A stretch of DNA of 64,000 nt from Serilophus lunatus (taxonomy: Eukaryota > Chordata > Aves > Passeriformes > Eurylaimidae), in contig VXBA01005376.1 in assembly GCA_013399895.1 (NCBI GenBank), positions 90,876 through 154,875 of the forward strand, written 5' to 3'. Position 1 is the first letter of the stretch; each line of letters opens with the position of its first letter. Under the pieces are notes generated by a model, which saw only the letters and a list, made by a program, of their open reading frames with translations, did no database searches and was not told the DNA's origin. The position numbers and the translations under genes are program-made. Below, piece after piece: positions 49,660 to 62,430 of this stretch.

Positions 49660-50442
49660 GAGTGTCAGCTTTATATATTTATCTTTCACTTTATTATATT
49701 ATATTGCATTGCATTTTATTTATCCGTTTTTACCATCCTTATATCTTGCTAGGAAACAAAGTTTACCGAATGTTACCCAGCTACAGAGGAAAATACAACA
49801 TTAGTTGAAAGATATTACAGTCAGTAAATGCCAAATAAATTCTAAAGTTTTGTTAGTTGTTCTACTTTGTCCCCTCACTCCCCAAAATAGAACAAATATA
49901 GGTAACCTGGTTTCTGACTAGTCAGTGGCTACAGGGTTTTAAAAGGGAATAAAATCTGGGTCAAGGGAAGAATATCAGCCTGGAATAGATGTTGCAGTTG
50001 TAAGGGAGACAGTTGAAATTACAGTAAAACTTGGGGAAGAGATGGGCAGGCAAAATATCAAGATTAGCAGACCAGTGTAGGAATACAGCTTTAAGTCTAT
50101 TATACTGTGTGGCAAAGCACCTTGAATTATTTGAATCTAGGAAATAATAGTTTCTCATCTCTGCATTTATCCATCAGTTTCACTAGAGAAAGCACTAAAA
50201 AATTATCATTTAGGTAACTTTTTTTTTCCTAAACAACATGCTAAATACCTAAGATCTTTTATAGGGTTGAACATAGCTTTTTTTTGTCCTAGGAGCTTGT
50301 TGTTCAGAGAAAAATAACCAAAATGCTAATGAAAGTAGGGGCACATAGTATCCTTTATTACTATCAACTAAGTTAATCCATATTCATATAAATAGATATT
50401 TGGTGGATTAATTGTCTCATACAAACTTCCTTTGAGGAAGTA

Positions 50443-50492
50443 AAAGTTGTAGAAGTCATTTGTAGAAGTTGTAGAAGTCAGTTGTAGAAGTT
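50443..50492. repeat. Short tandem repeat of GTTGTAGAAGTCA-type units
   Basis: Four imperfect copies of a GTAGAAGT core, spaced 10-15 bp apart. Confidence 0.85.
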
Positions 50493-53400
50493 TCCTTGAA
50501 AGGAGGTATAATACAATAAGAATTAAAAAGAAACCCCTACATTTCATTATGATCCATACCTCTCTGTCTTCTGGCAAGCTTTATTATACAGAAATAGCTG
50601 TCTGGAGAAGGAAAAATACTTTCACAACTGCTGTTCTGTACTTGAGCATAGTATGGAATCTTTCCTGTCATGCTGCTGTACTGCATAGTTTTGGTTTTTG
50701 TGACCATGCTAATCTTCATAAAATTTACATGACATGTAACAAAGTACATGATTTGCATAAGAACCTGTTCTCTAAAAGTCTCAAGTGGCACTAAGCTCTA
50801 AAAACATGCTACCACTAGGTGTCTCATTGGTTTCAATGTGCTCCAATCCAAGAGCAAGAAATGCTCGACGAAATTTAACAAAAATAGAGTTAATTACCAC
50901 TGACATTCCCTCCTTCATTACACCAGCACACCCTGAATTTAATCACATGCATTATTGTAATCAAGCTGTCAATCAGATTTTGAAATATTTCATTTTTTGA
51001 CATAATTACTGCAGAATCCCTACAGCCCATCTAGAACATGGATATGGCAAGATTGATATTGTGTTACAAAATGTGATCTGACAAAAAAAAAATGGATGCT
51101 TCTGTGCAAAAAATTAAAGAAACACTGAACTGCTAATGCATTTACCCCGCAAATGTGTTGCATTGGGTAGATTGTCAAGAGTTAATATAACTGCCTGCCC
51201 ATTCTCTGTTCTTGTGCTTTAAATGCATAAATGTTGTCTGTGTCATTTTTATTTTTGTTTAAAAATATATAGCTTTAATTTTCTTAATTGGAACCAACTG
51301 TACAGAGAACTTTTCTGCTTTTAGGCTTACAGCAAAAGATTTAGAGTAATAATCAGAGGAGAAAGGGGATGCCAAGGAGAGAGTTGGGCAGCTGTTGAAA
51401 TTCCTCTGAGACAATCCCATCTATGAAAAGCCACAAAACTAGTGGGCCATTTGATTGGCATTTGCAAACAGCTCATTGATAAGACATCCATAGTACATAT
51501 TGATATCTATTACAAAAATTTCATGTTTCTGCTTTTCGGTGTGTGATGGGGAAGATGTTTTTATGTTAACACTTCAAAACATAAGAGATGCATATAGAGG
51601 TGGAAGGCTCTTTAGATAGTGATCCATCTGTCAGCAATTAAAAGGTTTCCCCAAACACATATGTTAACAAACTTCAGCCTGGCTTAGGTGAGTGTTAGTC
51701 ACATACAGTTTCTCTCTCACTTTTGGGACAGCAGTTTGTTTTTTAACCAAGAAGGTAATTTTTACCATCTGATGACTATTCCATGGCCTCTATGAAGAGT
51801 TTGCAGACCCCAGCCTGATTTTATGTAGACAGATGTCCCCCTTCACAAAAACAACTGTCACAATTGGCAATAGTTCTCACACATGCTGGCAGCAGCACAG
51901 GGTCAGGATGAATGAATGGGAGACAAGAGAGTATCCTCCTTACTAAAAGGAGGCGGGTGAAGATGGGGGGATGTTTGCAATATGATCAACAGTGATGGGT
52001 TTTCAGTGTGCAGGTATCTTTTATGTGAGCAGTGCTCTTTACTTAAAGGCCACTTGTTTGGATATTTTTAGACACGTACTCCACTAGAATAACTTTGTCC
52101 AAATGTGCTTGGATAACTTATGACAATTTCTAGTCTGATAGTAAATTAATAATTTCTTTCTTTCCAAGGGCAGGTGAGGAAAACTGGAGAGATATGCAAG
52201 GCTTTCAAGAAGTTGCAGAAACAAACATGCAGTTTCACGCACAATTTCAGCACTTTTTCACCCTCAGCTTCAGGAGAAACACTGTAGCTCTGCTCCTTCT
52301 CTCCATCTTTTTTTCTGTCCTCAGGGTCTCATTTGCTTATTTTCCATATCGCTGGCACTGGCCCTGTTATTCAGAGAACTACTGTTTTACTTGAGTATTA
52401 TTTCACCTCCTAAGACCTCTGTTTTTAAGATCTGTTTTTTTAAAGTTAAGTTGCCGTATCTTCATGAAGACATCTGCTGAAAGCATTGAATTAATTAATG
52501 TAGTAGTAGCAACTAGGAAAACAAGATTAATCAGTTTTGTCCTCTGCCACAGTGAAATTACCAGGGCAGAGAAAAATCGTATAGAATCTGATGGGCTCTC
52601 TGTTTTATGATTTGTTCTTGGGGAATAGGTTAAATTTCTTCCTCTTCCTTCCATTTCTTCACCTCTTATTTCCCTTCACATACTTGAACCTGACTCCATT
52701 CACGCATAAGAAAGATGACCTTGCATATCTCATGGTGGTGGTGAGGAGTCCTGCATTTCCTGCAGACTCTCTGCTTTTTGCTGGGAGATGCCAAGCTTTG
52801 TCCCTCCCCAGCTGCCTATAGCATTGAATTGAAGCATATTAGGAAGAAAATGTTTACCATCTATTGTTGAAACAGCTAATTTTTTTTAGTAGAGACATGG
52901 CTTTGAAGATATTTAAATGGTATTAAACCTACATGAATGATATAAATAAAGAAGCAAGTTCAGCAGTTTTTATGACACCATATACAGGCAGTATCCTAAA
53001 GTGTCCACTAAACATTTTTTATTCTCCCTGGAATATCAACATACTGACTGCAATATTTCTATCAGTGTTCTTTTACTTGCTAATAATCAAATTGCAGCCA
53101 TCAACCTTTTCATTTAGAACTACTTGCTCCAAAAAGTAAGCACAGCCATTTGAAACAATTTTGTAGCTATGTCAGATGGAATGTAAGTTTTAAATTGTTG
53201 AATTGTAAGACTGCCACCTTGTAAACATATTATAATGTATATTGGTCTATTTTGGTGAACAGCTGAATAATAATGTACTTTAAAAACAGTTTGAAATGCA
53301 TCTTCTAAGATATAAAGCAGAGAGGATGACTAATATGAGAACATGGCATTTCACAGCAAACCTAATGAAAGCTTGTGAAAACTACAGTATCTCATCACCA

Positions 53401-56400
53401 CACTGGCTACATTGGCTGCAATACAGTCAATACTATATTGACTGCTAGAAAGGCTATAAGTATAAAGCAGTCCATCTCTCCTGATGAAAGTAACTGAGCT
53501 GGGCCAAAATTGATGGGTAAAAGAGGAAATGTTCCTATTTCATGAATTTTATATATCTTTTTCTTGAATATTTCTTAGAATTGTGTCCCATCTTGACCAA
53601 AGTAAACTTTTCCTTCATTTTCAAAGAGTCTTTTGAGAATGATCATTAAACTAAGAGCATATTTTTAATACATAATTTATCTGCAGAGCCCAAGAATAGA
53701 GCCTGCTTTGTCCGCCTTTCTAGTTCAGAAAACTCAAGAGGGTACAACTACTTTTAAAAGGATTAGATTGCCTGATCAGGTGTTTTACCCTTTTTATTAA
53801 GTTTTTTCTTTAAAGTTGAAAGTGTTTGATGAAAGTGTTTGCTGTTTACTTGGCTTTATATAGCTTGTGGATGAGACAGCCTTCCAAGCAGAGGGACACT
53901 TCTGCCTGTCTCAGGCATGAAAGCATCCATCCTCTTTGCTCGACCCTATGCGCAGACGGAGCTCAACTAGCACGAAGTGCACATTTCATCTCTCTCTATT
54001 GCTCATATAGGCTGTCATTCAAGCACTTGTTTTGGGATGAAAAGCCATCTATCATGGAATGCCTATTCAACATAGATGCCACATTGCTTCTAACTCTTAA
54101 TCAAGGCCCTATGGTATGATACTCAGCATAGAGGGCCAGCACACACATCCCGACCACCAAAAAACAAGCACAACTAATCCAGAAATTAAAAAAAGTCCTA
54201 TAAAATCAGCTGAAGATACATTTTCTGTCACTTCACAAGTCATATCTTTGTGTTGTAGTTTAGATTAAGCTCAAAATGTAATAGTTTAGTGACCAAATTA
54301 TGTGCCCTTATGAAAGGGGGAAAGGCTATGTTTAGGAATGCTCAGAATGAAGTATAAGAAAATTTCCTCTTATAAAAAGAATCAAAAGGGGAAAATTATA
54401 TGCATAGAAGTTTTTCGTTTTGATGTGCAACTGGTCAATGTTTCCTGCAAGTGTTGTTTTGTCACGTTTTCAGAGCAATCGAATTACAAATTCTGGAATT
54501 TCCAGAGCATCTGTTGGAAATATTAATTCTATTATATCACCCTTTAATCATAAATGTGGATGAAAGTGAGAGGTATGCACGTGTAGAAAGTCCTGAAAAA
54601 AATTTGTACCTGGTGTTTTGAACAAGCTAGAAGTTGTGAACATTTAATTCACCTAACAGGTATAATACACTAAAAATATTTGAAGTTTTATTACTTATTA
54701 AGATTCTCACTTACTATGTGTAATAACCTTTAGTTACGAAAACCTCAAAAGATGGAAAGCATAAAAGACAGAAAGGGCATATGGGTGATTTTCTTCACAG
54801 AATGACATATTTGAGTCACAGCCTCAAGGTTGTTGGTTTATTATTACCCTAATGGAAACCCAAGCATAAGAGAAGGGATGCAGATCATTATAAAGATCTG
54901 AAAAGTTCCTTACAAAACACCATTTTTAAATGAAGGTTGCTTTTTTTTTCCAAATCAACAACATAGCATAATAAAAATCAACCTGTTTGCCTTTATGTGG
55001 TCATTTTGACCAGGGCAATATGAATTATTAAAGATGTGTTCTAATAGTGTTTTATTCACCTTTGATTCATTGTGAATTTATATCTCACATCAATAATAAT
55101 ATGTAAAATCTTTTAGCATACTAATAAACAAAATAGTCTGAATATTAAAATAGTCTTGCTTCCAACTGTATACTAGCAGAGGAAATAACACCAAAAACAT
55201 CAAAGCCATCCTGAGGAATAGACACACAGAAATATTCAGAAAATCCATAGAATATGTTCCAAGAAAGAACCAGAAGGGACATTTGTCTAGGAATAAAAGA
55301 AGCCTGGAGATTTAACAGATGAGTGACGGAGATGACAGCAGGTTGTAGTGGGCAGCTGAGAGGTTTGGTCTGGTGGCAAGGAGAAAAGAATTGCACCTGG
55401 TGTTCTGGGCACAAAAGTTGTTGTGAAATAGGTAAAGCAGAAAGAGGGCAGAGAGTCCAGACAGAAAAGGGCAAGGAGAACCAAACCGGAGTTATGAAAG
55501 AGAAGTCTTGGCAACTGGAAAGCATTTTCAAATCAGCACTGATTAGAAAAGAACAAGCAGGGACAGAAGAAGGAGGAAAATAAGATATATCTGTTGCAAA
55601 GATCTCCACTAATCTAGTAAGTAAGCATTTTCCAGCTGAGGAAGGAAGGAAACTGGAGCAGACAAGGCAGCAGGTAGAAGATACTTGCCAACCTAAGTTC
55701 TTAGCCAAGTTTGTTTAGCACGGCCGCACATGCTATACTTGGCACCTGCCAAGTTGACCATTTACAATGGTTCAGAGTTTTACTTGCTCCCTTTTCACTG
55801 CATGAAATGATCCTGGGTCATTTGCAGTCAATATGTAGTTTAGAGTGTTATATGATAAAAATGAGTCTCTGGAAAAAATTAAATTGTTCAAGTAGAATTA
55901 GGAATGTATTGAGGAGTGGCTTTTTGCCTGCTACCATGCAGTTCTGCCAATGCACTTCAGGCTTGACTTGCAATATCCTGCGTAAAATTTCAGTTCTCTC
56001 TCTCTTCAGTGCAGTGACTCAGTCATGCTGAACTATGCCACCTCCGTGTCAGAATATAGTCTGCTGTATCTGTTTTATAACCTTTATGACTCAGAATCCA
56101 ACACAGTTATCACACAAAACAGAGCAACTCCAAACGCATACTTATAATGCAAACAATTTGATATTTCGTCATTCAATGAACAGTTGAAATTTCAGGCTGG
56201 TGCCCAGAACTGCATCTTACATAAAGTGTTGCATTATTAACAAGCTGCATTCTGTATTTCAAGATCCATGGGGGGAGGACAGGGAAGGGTGAAGTTTGGT
56301 TTCTTTTTACTGTCATCATTACTAAACGAAGCACATAGGACTGGACAGCTAAGGGACCTGAAGCATGGATGGCTTTATTTTCTAATCACCGGCTGGATTT

Positions 56401-57176
56401 CTACTATTGACCTGCATCAAGATTGGTAGGAAACCAATGATTACCAACTTATCTAAGCATCTGCAAATTGTTTGTTTTTTTCAGTACAATTCCTAAAGAA
56501 AAACAGGATACAAACAACAAAAAACAGCTCTATCAGTTTTGGAATCATTGTTACAAACTGAATAGCAGCAATGGGTTAGAGTTTGTCTAAGTAGGGAACT
56601 ACTCTGAAGAATCTGTCTACTTTCCGGTTTAATTTCACACAGAAACACATGCTCTAGCATATACCTAACTTGGCTCCAGTCTGTTTAAGCCAATGGTAAG
56701 GAGCAGCCACAACATGTTTCTTAACAAGTCTATGAGCAGTCAAATTTTGAGCAATCAAGTTATGACCAAGTTAGCGTTTACCTACTGTTCTACTGTTCTT
56801 GACTCCTTAGTATCTAAAAGCAAACTTGACTGCCCAAAGCCATTTCTGCTCTCTGTGGATACTACTTTATATCTGTCTTTTACAGGGGCATTTGAAAGCA
56901 GTGTTGCAGAATTGTAGGCTAAAGAAACTTCACAGTTCTCAGTAACATGACCATCACAGCTGCTCTGATCTTCATATCTTTAGTAAAATATGTTCAAATC
57001 CTCCTTGAGAAACAGTTTCTTTGCAAACTGAATAACTGAATTTAACTTATACTGCAAACAGAGATTTCTTTTGTGTCACATTGAGCCATCCAGTGGCACA
57101 GGCTGAAAAGACTAGTACATATACATGTTGATGTATTTCTCCAGTCCCTTTCCTTATATGAGAGACATATTAGTAT

Positions 57177-57330
57177 ATAAAAAAAAAACAAACAACAAAC
57201 TAAAACAGCAACTAAAAAAAACCCAAACCAAACAAACTCCCAAGAAAACTAAAATTAAACTAATAAACCAACCACACAAAAAAAACCCCAAATCAAAATA
57301 ACCCCAAAGAAACAAATGGAAAAAAGGAAC
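57177..57330. repeat. A-rich low-complexity stretch (about 150 bp)
   Basis: Almost entirely A with CAAAC, ACCCAAAC and AAACCCC units. It is the longest such tract here and possibly the remains of a retroposon tail, though no element body is visible beside it. Confidence 0.85.
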
Positions 57331-60300
57331 AAGAAAGTATCTGTTAAGTGATATTTTCAGAGGTAAAGGCAATTAGTATTTTTAATCATTTAAGGACAGA
57401 CAGAAGTAATCTCTGCATTGATTCGATAGAGAAGAGGGATAGGGGAAAAAAAGAAAGAAACCAATGAAAAATACCAAAAAGTAAAAATTTCAAATTCAGT
57501 GTTTAGTCTGCATATCTGCCCTTAAATCAATTTGCACATCTATGCTTTTTTACATAGACCAATTAAAAACAGGCCTCAGTTTTTGGTCACCTGCAAATTT
57601 TTGTTGTAACAGTTTGAGTTCATTTATATACTCCCAATCAACTCACTTTTGTATATGCCAGAGTCTTGTGACTGCAAGACAATACATTAGTGTTTAAAAT
57701 AGAAAGAGATAAATATCTGTACACAGAAGCCGAGACTAGCCATTGAGGACTTAAATGAGGAAATAAATAAGTATAGGTGAATTTTTTTATTCTTTTTAAT
57801 TTTTTTTATATTGTGAGAAATTAAATGCTGAATAATGGTACTATAGTGGTTGTGCATAAAGCTTGGATTAGCGTGGGCAATGAAGAAAGATCATTAACAA
57901 ATGAAATAGGGAGCACCTCGGGGAACACTCCTACAGACGGTCTGTCACCCACTGATTTTAACAATTCACTTCAAAATTTAATTACGTATCAATTTCTGAA
58001 TGCCTAAATAAAACCAGGCTTTGCATTGCATTGCATCAACATGCATCAGCTTTTAGTGATAAATTTAAGGCTGTAACAACATCTGTCTTCTTAAACTTGG
58101 AAGGGAAAGAATAATACAGAAGAACAGCCAGAAACTACATTCCTGGTTTCAGCAATCAACAAATTCTCTAACAAAAGTAAACAATATTGATATCAATACT
58201 TAACTCATCACTGATGCACTGGAAGCAATAGTAATGCCTTACAAAAAAAAAAGTATGCATGAAGCAAGAATATTTTGCACTAACTTTGCAAAGGGCAGGA
58301 CTGAAAATCTCTATTGTCATCAGTTAATAAGGAAATGCTTCACTGATCACAAAAGCAATGGAAGTCTTCTAGCATTCCAGTAAAATTTATAACATGTAAG
58401 TCAGTAAGAATATCGTAATCTTCATGGGACTCCCTACTGTCAAATAGGTCATTGCAGAGTCTGGATACAGCTACTTTAGGATATCATATAGAATGAAAGG
58501 TGTTCTGTTCTGGAAACAAACTAAGCACTTGTCAATGTTTCCCTTTCTAAAGTAACTTCAGCAGGTCAGCTCAATATCCAGATGATGTAGCAGGTGTACC
58601 CCATGTCACAATGTGCAGTCTTGGTGCCTGATTTTCCTTACCAAGGCAACAAGGGTTTGTAAGAGACCGGTAGAATAGATCATGTCAGGATTTCAAGTTT
58701 TTGTCTGCCAAAAAATAAGCATACTACATCTTTTTGAAGTAATCGATAGCTACATGGAAATTTGAACTGCTGTGCAAATGTGTGAGCTGCCTTCATTACC
58801 GCTATCATTGCATTTTTCATCAAGGGGTTTACTGGGCCAGCAGTTTCTATGCTTCACAAATAATTCAACACAGTTGTAGTAGGCTTAGCTGCATTCTGCA
58901 GCAGGTGGGCAGGATGAGACTGTAAACCATCTGTCCATTCATCTCTCTTAGACAAATATCTCCTTGTTTCAATAATACTCAGAAATCATTTTGTTAGATG
59001 ACTGATAAAATCATCTCCATTTATACATGGAGAATGAAAGGCCCAGGATCCTTTCGTGATTTCTTGAGACTCAAGTCTGTGGTGGCCATTCCTTTTGCAA
59101 TAGTGCTCCACTCACTAAACAATCTTCCTGGATCCTCTACAGCATCTCTTCCTATCTGAGGCTCCCTACCCAGGTGTTTTTCTGAGCTGTAGACAGTGCA
59201 AGTTGGTTTACAAAGAAAAAGAGTGGTATAGTTTGCTCTCTTCCTGTTAGTTCACTTTATTCAGGCTATTCAGCATACAAGTGTTCAGAAATACCTTAAT
59301 GTAAATGGACTGATCCAGTCTCCAAGTTTCATAGTTGCACTATTCACGTTTCAGGGTAATCCTACCTTTACCCATAGTATTGCAATGAACTACACTGAAG
59401 TAGCATACAGTATCCTAGGGTGATGTTAATGGCGGACTGTGTCAATCTAAAGTGAAACATCACGGGGTTCATGTTCCCTCCAGCATGGGAAAAGACAATT
59501 TTGTACAAGGTTGTTGAGCTCATGTCAAAGAGCAGATAGCAGTTCCAGAAGTGAGAGGTGTGGCTGCATGGAAGAGATCCAAGGGCGGGCAACTGCTCCC
59601 TGGGGCTGCAGAATCTGAGACTGGAGCCGAGACTCCCTTCTCTTGCAAGGGCTCGTGGAGCTTTGCTGCATCTGCTGGTGCAAACAGCCTTGAAGGCTAT
59701 GACTGTGCAGACAGGTAGCCCTCCCTTGCCTCTGCAGAAGAGAATTTCTAAGGGCCAGGAATCATATGTTGTTTTAATTTTAAATTACAAACAATATTCC
59801 TTACCTGGTTTGAAAGCAGTAAGACCTGGGCAAAAGAAAAACCTTTTCAGTAATGCTTGCTGTCAAGTATATATTCATACAAAGAATTGCAAAATTTCTG
59901 TGGAGCTGTATGTGTTTGGGCAAAGTCTTACCAGAAAGGCATCCTGTCTGCAAGCAGCTGACTGTGCAATCAGAATAGAAGCAGTCAACTGAGAAGCTGC
60001 ACCTCCTCTGATTAGTAGTGCCGAATACAACCCTCTTCCTGATCAGATCAACAGTGCATGTTGTGTCTCTGCCTTTCCTATAGACACTGTTGATGTGCTA
60101 AGGCGAGGAACATGGTTGTCTTATTTGCTAGAAACCTTGCAAACAGAAGAATTATTAAACCTCAGAGGATAGGCGCTAGGCTCAGACCGACAACCCTGTT
60201 AATTGCTTAATACAGAATCATGTGTAACAGATTCTCTCTGCCGTGGCAAGGGGCTATCTTTGCTTGGGCACTTAGCCCAATAGCAAACACAAGCTGGTTC

Positions 60301-60744
60301 AGCTTCACAGGGCCCACGGTACAGTGCAGGGAGGCTTCAAATTCTCCAGAGAGATTGCTTCCAAACAAAGTTTCTGGCTGTATTGTGAACAAGAGGAAAG
60401 TTTCTGACAGGAATTTCCAGTGGATGGAAGGGGCTACAGGCTCCCAAATGGACAGTGGTCAGCAATAGCTCACTCGCACTCCGTGACACCAATTGTGGTT
60501 GAAGCGTTGAATTGATTTCTAAATTGTGAGATATTCCAAGGGTGCAAAGCCTACCGCTGGCAGCACTAGGGACAAGTTTAAGGCCTCTCTTTTACTTAAA
60601 ACTATGCACCCTACTAGTGCACAGTAAAACCTATTGCCTGGCCCCAATCTATTATCCCATTTCCATGAGGTCTTCCTTAGCCATTGCCCAGACTCCTCAC
60701 TATATATGCAGAAATCGAGGCTAGTTCACACAGTGTAAAACGCC

Positions 60745-60750
60745 TTTATT
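60745..60750 (-). terminator. Possible polyadenylation signal AATAAA (minus strand)
   Basis: The minus strand reads GCCAAAATAAAGGCG, followed within 20 nt by a GT-rich stretch (CACTGTGTGAAC), about 80 nt downstream of the CpG-rich patch. It could end a short minus-strand transcript starting in that patch. There is no independent support for transcription. Confidence 0.3.
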
Positions 60751-60829
60751 TTGGCACAAGAACAACGGAGCTTTGTTGTTCTCAAAGCAGCACAAACACA
60801 TCATATTAGCAGAGAAGTCAACAAAGTGA

Positions 60830-61112
60830 CTCCTGGGCCGACAGTGCATCCGGAGCTGCTGGCGCCGGCGTTCCCTGGGAAGGCAGCCGGGCTCCCTGCG
60901 AGGCACAAACCGCTCGCATCCACACGCGCAACAGCGACCGCACGTAAAAAGAGGAATGGAGAGGGATGGTGCACACCTCGGCTCTGCCGGCAGCCTTGCC
61001 GAGCTGCTGCCGGGCTGAGGGCAGCTGGAGCACCGGCACCTTGCCGGCACACTGCCCGCCCGGGGCCTGCGGGAGCCGGACGGGCTGAAACCCGCGACAG
61101 CAGCGCTGCAAA
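60830..61112. promoter_or_regulatory. Isolated CpG-rich patch (orphan CpG island candidate)
   Basis: About 280 bp with many CpG dinucleotides (for example CTGGCGCCGGCG, CGCTCGCATCC, ACACGCGCAACAGCGACCGC, TTGCCGGCAC) inside CpG-poor AT-rich DNA. It could be the promoter of an unannotated transcript or an enhancer-type island. Frames through it on both strands (60751-61182 plus, 60721-61050 minus) show no family signature. Confidence 0.5.
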
Positions 61113-62404
61113 CACTCCATCCTCCTGCTGGGAGCGTGCTGCTTCTGCTGTCAGACTTGGGACTGAAGCGAAATTAAATTAAACTCTCTTTCTAGCAAAC
61201 GGGAAGGTGAGGCAAACTTTGAGCTGGAAATTGGATATCATGCAAAGCTGTTGCTTGCGGATGTGTTCCGCACAGGCACACAAAGGCAAAGTCACACTCA
61301 CCTGGGGGTCACGCAGCAGTAACACCGACACTCCATCTGCTTACCAAGAAAGCCAACATAGTGTTAAAAAGCAGCCAGGATGTTCAGACCAGATTGGACT
61401 TTAGACAGGAAATTATCTTTTCAAATTTTGGTTGAGCGATAAGAAGCTTTTAAAACTAAAGAAATGAATGATGTATGCAAAGCTGTACTTGAAATGATTC
61501 TGGTGTTGCAAATTGCCATGCTCTTACTGTGGAGCTGATGAAAATAAATGAAGCTCTGCGTTGCTGGGCTTTTTCCTCCCCCTTCTAATAAATGAAATGA
61601 AAAAGCCCCATTATTGTGCCACCTGCTTCAAATTCCTAATTGTGGTAACTGAATTCTGAAATTATTTGTTAGCTGTGTAATATCACAGGCATTAAAAATA
61701 CTGAGAGGCTATTAAGTTCTTTAAAACCCAGCACTGGATGAAAAGGTGCAGCTATCTTCAGATTTTTATTTCCATGAAATAACTTTTCCAGTAGAGAAAC
61801 ATGTTCAAATCCTACAAGTGCATACTGAAAAAATCCCTGTTAATTTACCAGTTAGAGAAGCTGCAAAGTAAAGACCCAGGAAAGGTCCACTGGCATATTT
61901 AAATATTTTTAAAGAGTGCTGCATGCCATTCTGTTCCTATTTTTCTAGCTTAGAAATATAAACATTTCAGAAGACAATAGAAATCACATAAAATTCAAAT
62001 GTAATATTTCTAATGAACAGGCAGGTGTGTGTACATATGTATCTCTGAAATGTCTATAATCATGGAATCGTGCTATATGCCTGAACTATTGCTGCATGTG
62101 TGTGTAAAGAATTTCATTTGATTCCTAAATTTCGTGTTCTCATTTTAATAATGCTCCAACTTAGATAGCTATATAGATACATTTTACAAATAAGAAAAAT
62201 TATCAGGACAAGGTAGAAAGAGTTGCTCTTGAAATATTTTGTCAATATAAATAATTTTTCTAAATATCCAAATCCCATTTACTTGTTCTATTTAATGTGA
62301 AAGGATTGGAACCTGTGAAACAGATCTTCTGCAAAAAGTTGTTCTACACACATCCTACATAGGCTTTCTTTTTACACAATTACATATATGGATAATACCT
62401 ACAC

Positions 62405-62430
62405 ATAGATAGATGGATAGATATAGATAT
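62405..62430. repeat. GATA-type microsatellite
   Basis: ATAGATAGATGGATAGATATAG: interrupted GATA units. Confidence 0.85.

Noticed and set aside
59558..59992. 144-codon plus-strand frame
   Set aside because: No recognisable domain. Mixed composition, and no splice or promoter context that would support it.
60751..61182. 143-codon plus-strand and 100-109-codon minus-strand frames in the CpG-rich patch
   Set aside because: Composition is driven by GC content and both strands are open. The minus-strand 109-codon frame runs past the poly(A) hexamer. No family signature.
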